NCBI GenBank assembly: GCA_016784305.1
Contig: JADHUY010000002.1
Coordinates: 1 to 43,522, forward strand
Length of the DNA: 43,522 nucleotides
Reading direction: 5' to 3'
Source: Parcubacteria group bacterium
Lineage (GTDB): Bacteria; Patescibacteriota; Minisyncoccia; Phycocordibacterales; JABMNX01
Of the stretch, positions 1-8,103 are shown piece after piece. Made by a program: the position numbers and the translations under genes. The notes beneath the pieces were generated by a model that worked only from the letters and a program-made list of their open reading frames with translations, did no database searches and was not told the origin of the DNA. How positions within the stretch are numbered: position 1 is the first letter of the stretch; every line of letters starts with the position of its first letter.

Positions 1-1221
1 AACTAATACGAGTAGGTTTACAGGGAGCGCAACGAGAGAAAGCTCGCCCATTTTATAAAGTAGGAGCGGTAAAACAAAAATCTGTGTAGAAACTGTAGCA
101 ATAGCAAACTCTCTGAACTGAAATTTGCTCGGCACTAATTTAAAATAGCGTTCAATTTTTGGTGCAAGGTAAATTAAACCTAGTGTTGCCATAAAAGAAA
201 GCTGGAAAGACGAATCAAAAACTAAAATCTTTGGGTTATGAATTATCATTACGAAACCAGCTAAGAAAAGAGCGCGTGTAATCGCGTAAGTGCGTCCAGT
301 GTGCTTAGCAAGTATTACTAAAATAGCCATAATGCTCGCGCGAACTATAGTAGCCGACGCGCCAGTCATAAGTGCAAAGAGAACTATAGAACCCGCACCA
401 AGAGAGAGTCCAAAAGCACGCGGTAGAAATGAAAACGTCTTCATCAAAGCGTCTGCCACGATGGTCACGTTATATCCTGAGAGAACAACAATGTGGATTA
501 TTCCTGTGGCGCGAAAATCATCTTGTAGCTCCTCGCCAAGCGACTGTTTAGCGCCAACTACTAAGCCACCTAAAAGAGAGGCCTGCGGATCTGGCACAAC
601 TTTTTCAACACTTTCAAGAAACGTATTCTTAAGAGCAAATAAATTACGCCTTATGAAACTTCCGTGCCCACTTGATAAAAATTTCATATCTGGAAATACC
701 ATTTGATAATAAATATCGTCTTTTCCAAGAAATTTATCGTATGCAAAGTAGTCGCCATCATCAGCTACAAAGCCAGACGGTTTTAGTAGCTCTCCATTTA
801 TAGAAATACGGTCACCATATTTAAATTGTGGATGCGTTGCGCCATGAATAAGCACTTTGTCGTTAACAACTTCCCCATTAACGTCCTCTAGAAGAACCGT
901 GAGCTTTGTATTTCTCTCGCGAATGTCTGGCTCGTCTATTACTACACCAGTAGCTTCAATGTGCGTATCAATTTGTGCATCAAGCAAAGCATTTCCCTTA
1001 TTTAAATCGGCAACATCAAAACGAAGCACTCCAAGCCCAGCACCAAGCAAAATCACAGAGACAATTATTGATTTATTGTGGCGACTTAGAGCCGCGATTC
1101 CTAAAAGAATCGCGGCGAGTAGCAAAACAAAAAGCGAAAAGTAAAATCCTAAATCAAAAAAGGAGCGCCAAAGCACCCCAAGACCAAAAGCAACTATAAA
1201 AATATATGGAATGTGCTTCAT
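1..1221 (-). CDS. comEC: ComEC/Rec2-family DNA uptake channel protein (3' part missing)
   Basis: Inner-membrane channel that moves single-stranded DNA into the cytoplasm during natural competence. I translated 407 codons open to the left edge, so the C-terminus is missing. N-terminal hydrophobic segments are followed by a soluble OB-like region (about residues 85-170) and then the hallmark HIVVLSGYNVTIV at about residues 242-254, which begins the competence domain, with further membrane segments after it. The ATG shares its A with the rnhA stop codon (TAATG), so the two are translationally coupled. In this lineage ComEC is thought to import DNA as a nucleotide source as well as for recombination. 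Confidence 0.9.
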   Translation of the reverse strand, partial: MKHIPYIFIVAFGLGVLWRSFFDLGFYFSLFVLLLAAILLGIAALSRHNKSIIVSVILLGAGLGVLRFDVADLNKGNALLDAQIDTHIEATGVVIDEPDIRERNTKLTVLLEDVNGEVVNDKVLIHGATHPQFKYGDRISINGELLKPSGFVADDGDYFAYDKFLGKDDIYYQMVFPDMKFLSSGHGSFIRRNLFALKNTFLESVEKVVPDPQASLLGGLVVGAKQSLGEELQDDFRATGIIHIVVLSGYNVTIVADALMKTFSFLPRAFGLSLGAGSIVLFALMTGASATIVRASIMAILVILAKHTGRTYAITRALFLAGFVMIIHNPKILVFDSSFQLSFMATLGLIYLAPKIERYFKLVPSKFQFREFAIATVSTQIFVLPLLLYKMGELSLVALPVNLLVLV

Positions 1222-1637
1222 TAACTCCCTTTATCCATCGCCTCGTTTGCTAGGCGATCTGCCTCGCCATTTTCAGCTCGTGGAATATGCGTAAACGTGA
1301 TGTTTGGAAAGTCACTCACCATTAAATTGTGCACTTTTATATACTGCTCGTAAAGAGTTTCCTTTTTTATCTGATAGTTTCCTTTTAACTGCTCGGCAAT
1401 GAGCTCACTGTCTAGTTTTACTTCAATCTTGCTTCCTTTTAGCCCTAATTTTTTGGCTTCAGAGAGCCCAAGATAAACAGCTTCATATTCTGCCCAATTG
1501 TTTGTACGCTCCCCAAGATATTTTGATGCCTCTTTAAGCACATTCTCGTTTTCGTCATAAATAATAGCACCAGCACCGGCTGGCCCTGGGTTTCCCCTCG
1601 CACCACCATCAGTATAAATTGTTATTTTCCTCTTCAT
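1221..1637 (-). CDS. rnhA: Ribonuclease HI family protein
   Basis: Cleaves the RNA strand of RNA-DNA hybrids. At 138 aa it matches the compact RNase HI fold. The four acidic metal ligands are visible: D10 in TDGGARGNPG, E50 in WAEYEA, D76 in KLDSEL and D127 in GEADRLAN. It is first in a two-gene unit with comEC and overlaps it by one base. A TGA-TATACT extended -10 lies about 20 nt upstream, and the palindromic TrpR-type operator covers the corresponding -35 position. RNase HI could help process hybrids or imported DNA, but the link to ComEC is only genomic. Confidence 0.92.
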   Translation of the reverse strand: MKRKITIYTDGGARGNPGPAGAGAIIYDENENVLKEASKYLGERTNNWAEYEAVYLGLSEAKKLGLKGSKIEVKLDSELIAEQLKGNYQIKKETLYEQYIKVHNLMVSDFPNITFTHIPRAENGEADRLANEAMDKGS

Positions 1638-1657
1638 TTCACTTATATTTTGGTATT

Positions 1658-1663
1658 AGTATA
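1658..1663 (-). promoter_or_regulatory. -10 element of the rnhA-comEC promoter
   Basis: Reading the minus strand, TATACT is preceded by TGA (1664-1666), an extended -10. The predicted transcription start is near 1651, giving a leader of about 14 nt before the rnhA ATG. The -35 position (about 1681-1686) falls inside the palindrome at 1677-1696. Confidence 0.55.
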
Positions 1664-1676
1664 TCAGACTCTAAAA

Positions 1677-1696
1677 TAGTTCGGTTAACCGAACTA
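1677..1696. promoter_or_regulatory. Palindromic operator copy 1 (TrpR-type), over the rnhA -35 region
   Basis: A perfect 20-bp palindrome, TAGTTCGGTTAACCGAACTA, identical to the cores at 2166-2185 and 19143-19162. The central GTTAAC is also the centre of the E. coli trp operator. It lies between the 3' end of the TrpR-like gene and rnhA, overlapping the -35 region of the rnhA-comEC promoter, a position expected to give repression. Confidence 0.7.
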
Positions 1697-1732
1697 AATT
1701 GCTCTTATTATACATGCCCTTACTTCACAAAA

Positions 1733-2146
1733 TCACTTTTCGTAAAGTTCATCGAGCCATTTCCACCTCCCCTTGCCAATTTCTGGCATTCCAGCTCTAA
1801 CTATAATCTCCAAATCAAACAACAGCTGCTTTCTATTACTCCTACTTTTACAAAATTTAGATACATCCTTATAAAGGCCCTGCTCCGACCTGATTGCGAT
1901 TTGTCTCACTGTCGAAGAACTCACCTTTAATAGATTCTTAATTTTATATTGAGAAATATTCTGACTAAGCAAAAATATAATCATCAACCTTTTTGAAAGC
2001 ATTACCTGTTCTGTAGGAGAAAGAAACTCGCTTAGAAACTTCTCGCCACTAGGAAAAGTCTTTAACGAAATAATGCTTTTTACGAACTTCTTCTCTATGC
2101 GATCCTCTACACTCTTTGGTAACAACTTTTTTGAGATGTTTGTCAT
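1733..2146 (-). CDS. TrpR-superfamily (Trp repressor/YerC-like) transcriptional regulator
   Basis: A 137-aa DNA-binding regulator. Residues 41-90 match the Trp repressor core: FLSPTEQVMLSKRL resembles LLTPDEREALGTRV of TrpR, followed by a helix-turn-helix at about residues 64-87 (ISQYKIKNLLKVSSSTVRQI). The N-terminal 40 and C-terminal 45 residues are not recognisable to me. Perfect palindromes lie upstream of its start (2157-2194) and beyond its stop (1677-1696), so autoregulation is likely. The window shows no tryptophan biosynthesis gene, so the ligand, if any, is unknown. Assignment to the superfamily is good; orthology to TrpR is not claimed. Confidence 0.8.
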   Translation of the reverse strand: MTNISKKLLPKSVEDRIEKKFVKSIISLKTFPSGEKFLSEFLSPTEQVMLSKRLMIIFLLSQNISQYKIKNLLKVSSSTVRQIAIRSEQGLYKDVSKFCKSRSNRKQLLFDLEIIVRAGMPEIGKGRWKWLDELYEK

Positions 2147-2153
2147 ACTATAT

Positions 2154-2159
2154 ATGTTA
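2154..2159 (-). promoter_or_regulatory. Possible -10 of the TrpR-like gene
   Basis: TAACAT on the minus strand lies 7 nt before the ATG at 2146, as in other apparently leaderless genes here. It overlaps the edge of the 38-bp palindrome, and the -35 position falls inside the palindrome. The hexamer is weak, so the call is tentative. Confidence 0.35.
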
Positions 2160-2194
2160 CCAAAATAGTTCGGTTAACCGAACTATTTTGGTAA
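2157..2194. promoter_or_regulatory. 38-bp perfect palindromic operator copy 2, upstream of the TrpR-like gene
   Basis: A 19-bp arm is followed directly by its exact reverse complement, with centre between 2175 and 2176. The central 20 bp (2166-2185) equal the core at 1677-1696, and the arms extend by ACCAAAA-type sequence. It sits in the 63-bp gap between the recJ stop and the regulator start. In RNA it would form a long hairpin, but there is no terminal T-run, so a protein-binding operator is the better reading. Confidence 0.75.
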
Positions 2195-2209
2195 TCGTGT
2201 TAGTTATGA

Positions 2210-3919
2210 TTAGCAGATATCAATTATCCGTAGACGCAATTCTGGAAAATTTCTAAATGTGGATTTCTCCATTGAGGCGATTAAACTAATCTGCTTCCCT
2301 TCCTCTACTTTTTTTGTATAACTTTCCGAATTTGCAAAAAACCCAATCGCAATTACATTTTTATCTCCATTTTTAAATGTTATCTCAAGATGATTCTTCA
2401 CTTTTCCAAATTGTTTTAGTGAAAACGGCACAACATCTTCAAAAAGAAAGGTCGGCTTAGGATTTCCTACGCCATAGGGAGCTAGAGCCTTTACGTGTTT
2501 ATAGTTTTGCCAGTTAACATCATCCAGCCAAAGTTTTTTATCAACAATGAGACTCTCCGCGCCACATTCTAAACGAGTTTTCTCATATGCAGTGTTAAGC
2601 ACCTCCTGCAAATGATGAACATTTTCATTTGTCACAGAAAAACCTCCAGCGTGTTTATGTCCCCCAAAACCAAGTAATGTTTCTCCTGCTTCTTCCATCA
2701 TCAAAACTAGATTTACACTTCCATCAGAGCGGCACGATCCTTTCAAAACTCCCTCTGACTCACCACCCTCCCTTCCCCAAAGGAATGCTGGTCTTTTGTA
2801 AGTATCCATCAAGCTATTTGCGACGAGCCCCAAAAGTGCAGGCTTCCAGTCTGGGTTCCCCATCACAATAACGGAGCCTAGCCCATCTCCAATCTTCTCA
2901 ATCCGCTTTTTTATGTCTTTAACCATCGCGGCCACCACGCCCTTTCTTTCGTTGTTTATTTTATCTAAATGATCCGACAACATCCCCGCCTCAACTTCAT
3001 CTCGTGTACGAAGGAGGTTGAAAGCATCATCTGGCCTATCCATTCTTGAAGCCGCGTTTATGCGAGGAGCTATCATAAATCCAATATCATCTTCCGAAAG
3101 CTCGCTTTGCTTCATGCGCAGTTTCCTCAAAAGTTTCATTAGCCCAGGGCGAGGAGACTTCCTTAGAACCAGCAAACCATAGTGCGCAATAGTACGATTC
3201 TCTCCTACTAATGGCACCATGTCGGCAATTGTCGCAATGCCTGCAACATCAAGTAGCCACTTCTCCCAACCTTCTTTTAAATTAAAACCACCTTTAGCAA
3301 TTAGCGCCTGAACTAACTTAAACGCAACGCCCGAACCACATAAATCTTTAAACGGATATTCCTCTCCATCCTGCTTTGGATTGAGTATGGTAAAAGCGTT
3401 TGGAAGTTTTGGGCCTGGCAAATGATGGTCGGTGATAATAACGTCAATCTTTTTAGAATTTGCATAGTCAACTTCTTCTACACACGTTATGCCAACATCA
3501 ACGGTGATTATTAGTTTCACTTCATCGCTATAAAGCTTCTCAATTGCATTATTGTTTAACCCATAACCTTCCTCGTGCCTGTGTGGGATATAGTTTGTAA
3601 AATTCTCATACTCAATTTTTGCAAAAAAATCATGAAGGAGTGTCGCTCCTGGTATGCCATCGCAGTCATAGTCACTATAAATTGCAATGCGTTCATTCTT
3701 TTTAACAGCACTGAGCACTCTTTTAACTGCGCGCTCCATATTTTTCATTAAAAACGGATCGTGTGTATGCTTCTCATAGTTTGGATTTAAAAACTCCTCC
3801 GCATCCATACTATTTTTAATGTCACGATGCCACAATAAGTCTTGAAGAAACTCTGAATACGCCTCTAGCTCTTTTTTTGCATCTTCATCTATTGGGTCTC
3901 TTAGTGTGTAATGCTCCAT
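2210..3919 (-). CDS. recJ: Single-stranded-DNA-specific exonuclease RecJ
   Basis: A 5'-3' ssDNA exonuclease for recombination and repair, 569 aa from the ATG chosen here. DHH-family metal motifs are present: DYDCDG (residues 83-88), the VDVGIT segment (motif II), ITDHHLPG (about 161-168), then a DHHA1 region with GGHKHAGGF and a C-terminal OB-like domain. An upstream in-frame GTG at 3943 would add eight residues, but it sits in the divergent promoter region and overlaps the HIT -10, so ATG 3919 is preferred. Transcribed divergently from the HIT gene, with 25 bp between the starts. Confidence 0.93.
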   Translation of the reverse strand: MEHYTLRDPIDEDAKKELEAYSEFLQDLLWHRDIKNSMDAEEFLNPNYEKHTHDPFLMKNMERAVKRVLSAVKKNERIAIYSDYDCDGIPGATLLHDFFAKIEYENFTNYIPHRHEEGYGLNNNAIEKLYSDEVKLIITVDVGITCVEEVDYANSKKIDVIITDHHLPGPKLPNAFTILNPKQDGEEYPFKDLCGSGVAFKLVQALIAKGGFNLKEGWEKWLLDVAGIATIADMVPLVGENRTIAHYGLLVLRKSPRPGLMKLLRKLRMKQSELSEDDIGFMIAPRINAASRMDRPDDAFNLLRTRDEVEAGMLSDHLDKINNERKGVVAAMVKDIKKRIEKIGDGLGSVIVMGNPDWKPALLGLVANSLMDTYKRPAFLWGREGGESEGVLKGSCRSDGSVNLVLMMEEAGETLLGFGGHKHAGGFSVTNENVHHLQEVLNTAYEKTRLECGAESLIVDKKLWLDDVNWQNYKHVKALAPYGVGNPKPTFLFEDVVPFSLKQFGKVKNHLEITFKNGDKNVIAIGFFANSESYTKKVEEGKQISLIASMEKSTFRNFPELRLRIIDIC

Positions 3920-3930
3920 ATTAGTTAATG

Positions 3931-3936
3931 TATAAT
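3931..3936 (+). promoter_or_regulatory. -10 element of the HIT gene
   Basis: A consensus TATAAT ends 8 nt before the ATG at 3945, so the mRNA would have almost no leader. No good -35 is visible. Confidence 0.5.
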
Positions 3937-3944
3937 AGCTCACA

Positions 3945-4355
3945 ATGGAGAAAGACCTATTTTTAAAAATTATCGCTGGAGAAGTTCCATCAGAAAAAGT
4001 CTACGAGGATGAGCATACTTTTGCATTTCTGGATATTAGGCCAAACAACCCTGGGCACGCTCTCGTCGTACCTAAAAAATATTCAAGGAACATATTAGAC
4101 ATTGAAGAGGAAGACTGGATTCACTTAATGAAAACAACAAGGAAGTTAGCGCCTAAAATTATGGAGGCGATGGACGCTACTGGAGTAAATGTATATATGA
4201 ACAACGAACATTCAGCTTTTCAGATGGTATTTCACACACATATCCACATCATTCCGAGGCACGATAATGACGGACTAGAAATATGGAAAGGGAAACCCTA
4301 TAAAAACAAAGAGGAGGAAAGAGAAACGGCGGACAAAATACGCGCCCTACTTTAG
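3945..4355 (+). CDS. HIT (histidine triad) family hydrolase, HinT-like
   Basis: A 136-aa nucleotide hydrolase/transferase of the HIT superfamily. The catalytic triad motif HTHIHIIPRH has histidines at 97, 99 and 101; the N-terminal half carries the usual FLDIRPNNPGHALVVPK segment. HinT proteins hydrolyse AMP-linked phosphoramidates and lysyl-AMP adducts, but the substrate here is not known. The gene is divergent from recJ and its 3' end overlaps the convergent pgk stop by 9 bp. Confidence 0.92.
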   Translation: MEKDLFLKIIAGEVPSEKVYEDEHTFAFLDIRPNNPGHALVVPKKYSRNILDIEEEDWIHLMKTTRKLAPKIMEAMDATGVNVYMNNEHSAFQMVFHTHIHIIPRHDNDGLEIWKGKPYKNKEEERETADKIRALL

Positions 4356-5432
4356 AGCCTCAATTCCTGGAAGTGTCCCCTCGCTTAGAAACTGCAGCAT
4401 TGCGCCACCTCCTGTTGATACAAAAGAAATCTTATCTTCAATATTTAGTTTTTGTATTGACGCAATGGTGTCTCCTCCTCCCACTACTGAATAGGCCAAA
4501 CTCTCTGTAATACTCTTAACCACTTCTTCGGTATAGAAATCAAAACCATCTTCATATGGGCCAAGTGGCCCATTTAATAAAATAAATCTAGCTTCACTTA
4601 TTATCTTCTTAAGTTCTCCTAGTGTTTTAGATCCAATATCAACTATTTTGTCACCCGCCAAAACATCTTCGGGCTTCTTTTCATTCTGCTGTCCGCCGTT
4701 AACGACCGTCACGTCACTTGGAAGCATCACTTTGTCTAGATATACATTTAGATTTGTTGCAGTCTCAGATATTTTTGACTTTCCAACCTCAAACCCTTTT
4801 GCTTTAAAAAAATCATTTACAATCGCTCCTCCGACAAACACTGTGTCGTATACATTTAAAAACTTCTCCATCAACGGCACCTTCGTTTGAAACTTTGCAC
4901 CACCAATAATAAAAAGTGACGGGCTTTGTGGCTCTCTTGCCTTATTTAGCTCCCTTATTTCTTGCTCAAACTGAAGTCCAGCATAGCTTGGCAGAAATTT
5001 TGGCACACCAACTATTGAAGCATGCTCTCTATGACTAGCAGAGAACGCATCATTCACATAAATGTCAGCAAGTGACGCTAACCTCTTTGCAAACTCCTCA
5101 TCATTTTCAACTTCTCCTACTTCTTGACGCAAATTTTCTAACAACACCACGTCTCCGTCGCCTATTTTACCTATTTCGTCCACACCAAACAAAACTTTTA
5201 GATATTTGTTTAGCTCCGTACAAACCGGAAGCATGGACTCTTTGCCTTCGCGCCCAATATGCCCTATTACGATCACCCTCGCACCAGCATTTGATAAATA
5301 CTCCAATGTTGGAAGCATCTTTCTTATACGAAAGTCGTTCACAACCTTCCCATCTTTAACCGGAACATTAAGACCTGCGCGCACGACGACTCTTTTACCT
5401 CTAATATCTCCTATTTCATTCAAGCCTTTCAT
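4347..5432 (-). CDS. pgk: Phosphoglycerate kinase
   Basis: Converts 1,3-bisphosphoglycerate and ADP to 3-phosphoglycerate and ATP. At 361 aa it is about 30-40 residues shorter than usual. Visible motifs: GKRVVVRAGLNVPVKDGKV (N-terminal substrate site), YVNDAFSASHREHASIVGVP, GGAKFQTKVPLM (the usual GGAKVSxK is altered to FQ) and the C-terminal nucleotide loop VVGGGDTIASI. Its ATG overlaps the tpiA stop (ATGA), so it is co-translated as the second gene of a tpiA-pgk unit. Confidence 0.93.
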   Translation of the reverse strand: MKGLNEIGDIRGKRVVVRAGLNVPVKDGKVVNDFRIRKMLPTLEYLSNAGARVIVIGHIGREGKESMLPVCTELNKYLKVLFGVDEIGKIGDGDVVLLENLRQEVGEVENDEEFAKRLASLADIYVNDAFSASHREHASIVGVPKFLPSYAGLQFEQEIRELNKAREPQSPSLFIIGGAKFQTKVPLMEKFLNVYDTVFVGGAIVNDFFKAKGFEVGKSKISETATNLNVYLDKVMLPSDVTVVNGGQQNEKKPEDVLAGDKIVDIGSKTLGELKKIISEARFILLNGPLGPYEDGFDFYTEEVVKSITESLAYSVVGGGDTIASIQKLNIEDKISFVSTGGGAMLQFLSEGTLPGIEALK

Positions 5433-6190
5433 GCTCTGTTCACTATCGTAAGAATCTCATTAAACTCGGTGACAGAAAGCGAAGCGTGCCCAACTAAAAA
5501 GCCGTCTACCTCGCCCCCTTCAAGAAGAGCTCTCGCATTATCTGGCTCAACAGAGCCTCCGTAAATAATCGGTACCTTTGAAACAACGCTTCTCTCATAC
5601 AACTCACTAAGAGTTTTTTGTATAAAAATTTTCATTTCATGCATCTCGTCTGGTTTCATTGCATCCCTTACTGATTTACCGATTGCCCAAATCGGCTCAT
5701 ACGCAATAACAACTCTTTTTATATCGTTTTTTGAAACGCTTTTTAATCCTTCTGTGATTTCCTTTTGAAGGAAATTTAAATATTCCCCGTGCTCATCTCT
5801 ACTGCTTTCTCCTATACAAAGAATTGGTGTGACTTTTTCTTTTATAAGTGCCAAAACTTTCTTATTTACGTCAACATCTGTCTCCCCGAGTGCCCTTCTC
5901 TCTGAATGGCCCACAATTCCATACGTGGCGCCTATACTTTTTATTTGTGAAACGCTTACCTCACCAGTGTATGAGCCACCCTCTTCCCAAAAAACGTCTT
6001 GAGAAGCAAAACTGACTTTGCTCCCAGAGTAATTACATGTAAGTTCACCCAAAAATGCAAACGGGGGTGCGAGAATTGTATCTACATTCTTTAATGTGGA
6101 AGCTTTTTTCTTAACTTTATCAAAAAGATCAAGTGCCTCCTTAACACTAGCGGGATTCATCTTCCAATTTGCAACAACAAGCTTTCTCAT
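5429..6190 (-). CDS. tpiA: Triose-phosphate isomerase
   Basis: Interconverts dihydroxyacetone phosphate and glyceraldehyde 3-phosphate. Catalytic features are visible: NWKMNP near the N-terminus (Asn, Lys), GIVGHSERR (catalytic His) and AYEPIWAIGKS (catalytic Glu), then IYGGSV in the phosphate-binding loop. I chose the ATG at 6190 (MRKLVVANWK, 253 aa) rather than the ATG at 6199, because the latter overlaps an extended -10 (TGG-TAGAAT, 6198-6203) that ends 7 nt before 6190. pgk follows with a 4-bp overlap. Confidence 0.93.
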   Translation of the reverse strand: MRKLVVANWKMNPASVKEALDLFDKVKKKASTLKNVDTILAPPFAFLGELTCNYSGSKVSFASQDVFWEEGGSYTGEVSVSQIKSIGATYGIVGHSERRALGETDVDVNKKVLALIKEKVTPILCIGESSRDEHGEYLNFLQKEITEGLKSVSKNDIKRVVIAYEPIWAIGKSVRDAMKPDEMHEMKIFIQKTLSELYERSVVSKVPIIYGGSVEPDNARALLEGGEVDGFLVGHASLSVTEFNEILTIVNRA

Positions 6191-6197
6191 TAAGGTC

Positions 6198-6206
6198 ATT
6201 CTACCA
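6198..6206 (-). promoter_or_regulatory. Extended -10 promoter of tpiA-pgk
   Basis: The minus strand reads TGG-TAGAAT, then 7 nt, then ATG at 6190. The spacing implies a leaderless mRNA and decides the tpiA start. Confidence 0.6.
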
Positions 6207-6217
6207 CGTTAAAAATG

Positions 6218-7957
6218 CTATTCACCAAAATACCTAAACACGTCATCAATTGAAACAGCACCCGCAGCAGCCTTAAATATTGCGTCTTCAAGGAGTGTTA
6301 ACATACCCTCTTTTCTGGCTCTCTCTTCAATTTCTTCGGCTGATGCACCGCTTCTTATTAATTCCTTTATAGCAGGCGATACCCTTAACACTTCAAAGAT
6401 TCCAACATAGCCGGAAGTCACATTAGTTTCACTACTTTCAGTATAAAAACTAACATTGCTCCAAGTCATGTCTGACTTAATGACACCCTCTTCTTTTAGT
6501 GCTTTAAATATTTTATTCTCATCTACGTCTCCACTAAATGAATTCAGAATTTCTCGACTCAACTGTTTTTTCTCTCGTAAATTACTAAGACGAGGAAGTA
6601 GCCTTTGGGAAACAACCACATCAAGTGTGCTAGCTAGGCTATTTCCATCAACCCCAAAGGAAAGTAACTCCGAGATAGTTAAGGCGGCAGAGCTAGAATT
6701 AGTAGAAGACAAAATGCGTTTGCCTGAAAGCGCTGTATTAACGGCCGAAAGCGCTGTGTCAGCCTCGTTAACCTCACCTATCATTATTATGTCTGAATCC
6801 TGTCTTAAAAGAGCTCTCACACCAGATGCATACGTTATACCGAAATCAGGCTTCACCTGAACCTGGTTTATCCTCTCCATTTGGTACTCAATTGGATTTT
6901 CTATGGTCCCAATGTTTACATCTGGGCTATTTAACAAATCAATAATCGTATATAGCGTTGTTGTTTTTCCTGCTCCTATAGGGCCAGACGTAACCACCAC
7001 ACCTGAACGCTCTTTAAATCCATCATAAAGCTTCTCTAGCGCCTCGCCGTGAAGGCCAAGCCCTTCAAGTGTAAAACCGGCGACACTCTCTCTTAACATT
7101 CTTATTACAATTCTCTCCCCATAAGAAGTTGGAATAGTTGACACACGAAGTGCCAGCTCTTCAGAATGGATTTCAACTTTAAATCTTCCTTCTTGTGGAG
7201 CTGAAACTTCTGAAAGTACTAACCCCGCGAGAAGTTTTATCCTTGCGCTCATCATTGCAGCCGCGCGATGTGGCAGAACAACAGAATCGTAAAGTGCGCC
7301 GTTTATTCTATACCTCACCAAAACTTCAGCCTCTCTTGGTTCAATATGTATGTCCGTTGCCTTCTGAAGAAGCGCGTGTTGAAAGAGAGTATCTACAACT
7401 TTAACTATCGCCTCCTCTCTTGCGTGAAGTTTAAGTGCACGTATTGATAAACCACCACTTTCTCGCATGGTCGGCTCTGAAAGAGTCTTTGTTTCGCGAG
7501 AAATTATATCTCCAAACTCTAACCGCAAAGCCCTTTGATATTGCCTTAGAGCAAACTTCATTGAGTTTGTATCAGTGAGCCGTGGTAAAACACTCAACCC
7601 TTCTTTCCTCACCATAAAATAAATAGAGGACAAATCTTCAATGTTAAGTACTGCCACCTCCATGGCACTACCAACACTTCCATACGAAATTATGTTGTGC
7701 TTACGAGAAATTGGCTCTGGAATATGCGAAAGTGCGTCGCGACTAATATTTAGTTTTTCGAGATTTATATAAGGAATTCCTAAAACGTGTGCATACACTC
7801 GCCTCAAATCATCCTGCGTTATTTCCCCGCTTGAAACTAGAAAATCCCCCACAGAAGTTCCCGCGTCTTTACTGTTTTGCGCATTTTCAATTACTCCTCT
7901 GGAAACTATCCCCGAGTTAATTACAAAATCCTCAAACTGCTTCTCATCAATATGCAT
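6218..7957 (-). CDS. PilB/GspE-type secretion ATPase, divergent paralogue
   Basis: A 579-aa protein with the type IV pilus/type II secretion ATPase layout: an N-terminal MshEN-like region (about residues 1-150) and a RecA-type ATPase core. Walker A is SGPIGAGKTTTLY, the Asp box region is TIENPIEYQMERINQVQVKPDFGI, and Walker B is DIIMIGEVNEADTA. The His box is degenerate: family members usually read STLHTN, here ILSSTNSSSA with no histidine. The usual C-terminal zinc-binding cysteine pairs are absent. It may be a less active or regulatory paralogue. The stop lies 18 bp from the tpiA promoter; the gene is divergent from nusA. Confidence 0.85.
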   Translation of the reverse strand: MHIDEKQFEDFVINSGIVSRGVIENAQNSKDAGTSVGDFLVSSGEITQDDLRRVYAHVLGIPYINLEKLNISRDALSHIPEPISRKHNIISYGSVGSAMEVAVLNIEDLSSIYFMVRKEGLSVLPRLTDTNSMKFALRQYQRALRLEFGDIISRETKTLSEPTMRESGGLSIRALKLHAREEAIVKVVDTLFQHALLQKATDIHIEPREAEVLVRYRINGALYDSVVLPHRAAAMMSARIKLLAGLVLSEVSAPQEGRFKVEIHSEELALRVSTIPTSYGERIVIRMLRESVAGFTLEGLGLHGEALEKLYDGFKERSGVVVTSGPIGAGKTTTLYTIIDLLNSPDVNIGTIENPIEYQMERINQVQVKPDFGITYASGVRALLRQDSDIIMIGEVNEADTALSAVNTALSGKRILSSTNSSSAALTISELLSFGVDGNSLASTLDVVVSQRLLPRLSNLREKKQLSREILNSFSGDVDENKIFKALKEEGVIKSDMTWSNVSFYTESSETNVTSGYVGIFEVLRVSPAIKELIRSGASAEEIEERARKEGMLTLLEDAIFKAAAGAVSIDDVFRYFGE

Positions 7958-7994
7958 AAAAATTAATAAAAAAGAAATACTTTCATATGGCTAA

Positions 7995-8003
7995 ATTATA
8001 GCA
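7995..8003 (-). promoter_or_regulatory. Extended -10 promoter of the PilB-like gene
   Basis: The minus strand reads TGC-TATAAT. The start would be near 7988, giving a leader of about 30 nt before the ATG at 7957, with only weak purine-rich sequence. Confidence 0.5.
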
Positions 8004-8019
8004 AATATAGCGTACTTTA

Positions 8020-8048
8020 TTGACAAAATGCCCACACTTTGATAATAT
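8020..8048 (+). promoter_or_regulatory. nusA: Consensus sigma-70 promoter of nusA
   Basis: TTGACA at 8020-8025 and TAATAT at 8043-8048 are separated by exactly 17 bp. The predicted start is near 8055. It is back to back with the PilB-like promoter. Confidence 0.75.
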
Positions 8049-8060
8049 TTTTTTGTGAAT

Positions 8061-8087
8061 GTCCGCTATGAAGCGGGCCATTTTTTT
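8061..8087 (+). terminator. Leader hairpin with T-run in front of nusA (possible attenuator)
   Basis: GTCCGC (8061-8066) pairs with GCGGGC (8073-8078, one G-U) around a 6-nt loop, followed by a run of seven T at 8081-8087. It lies a few nucleotides after the predicted transcription start and before the nusA ATG at 8104, so it could terminate early transcription. Confidence 0.45.
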
Positions 8088-8103
8088 AAATAAAATTTCA
8101 AAT

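Noticed and set aside
290-1199. Plus-strand open frames opposite comEC
   Set aside because: They lie fully antisense to a frame that encodes a clear ComEC hallmark, and their translations have no recognisable features.
1619-1930. Plus-strand frame across the first operator
   Set aside because: It overlaps the 3' half of the TrpR-like gene on the other strand, and its VRLTELN stretch is simply the palindrome read as protein.
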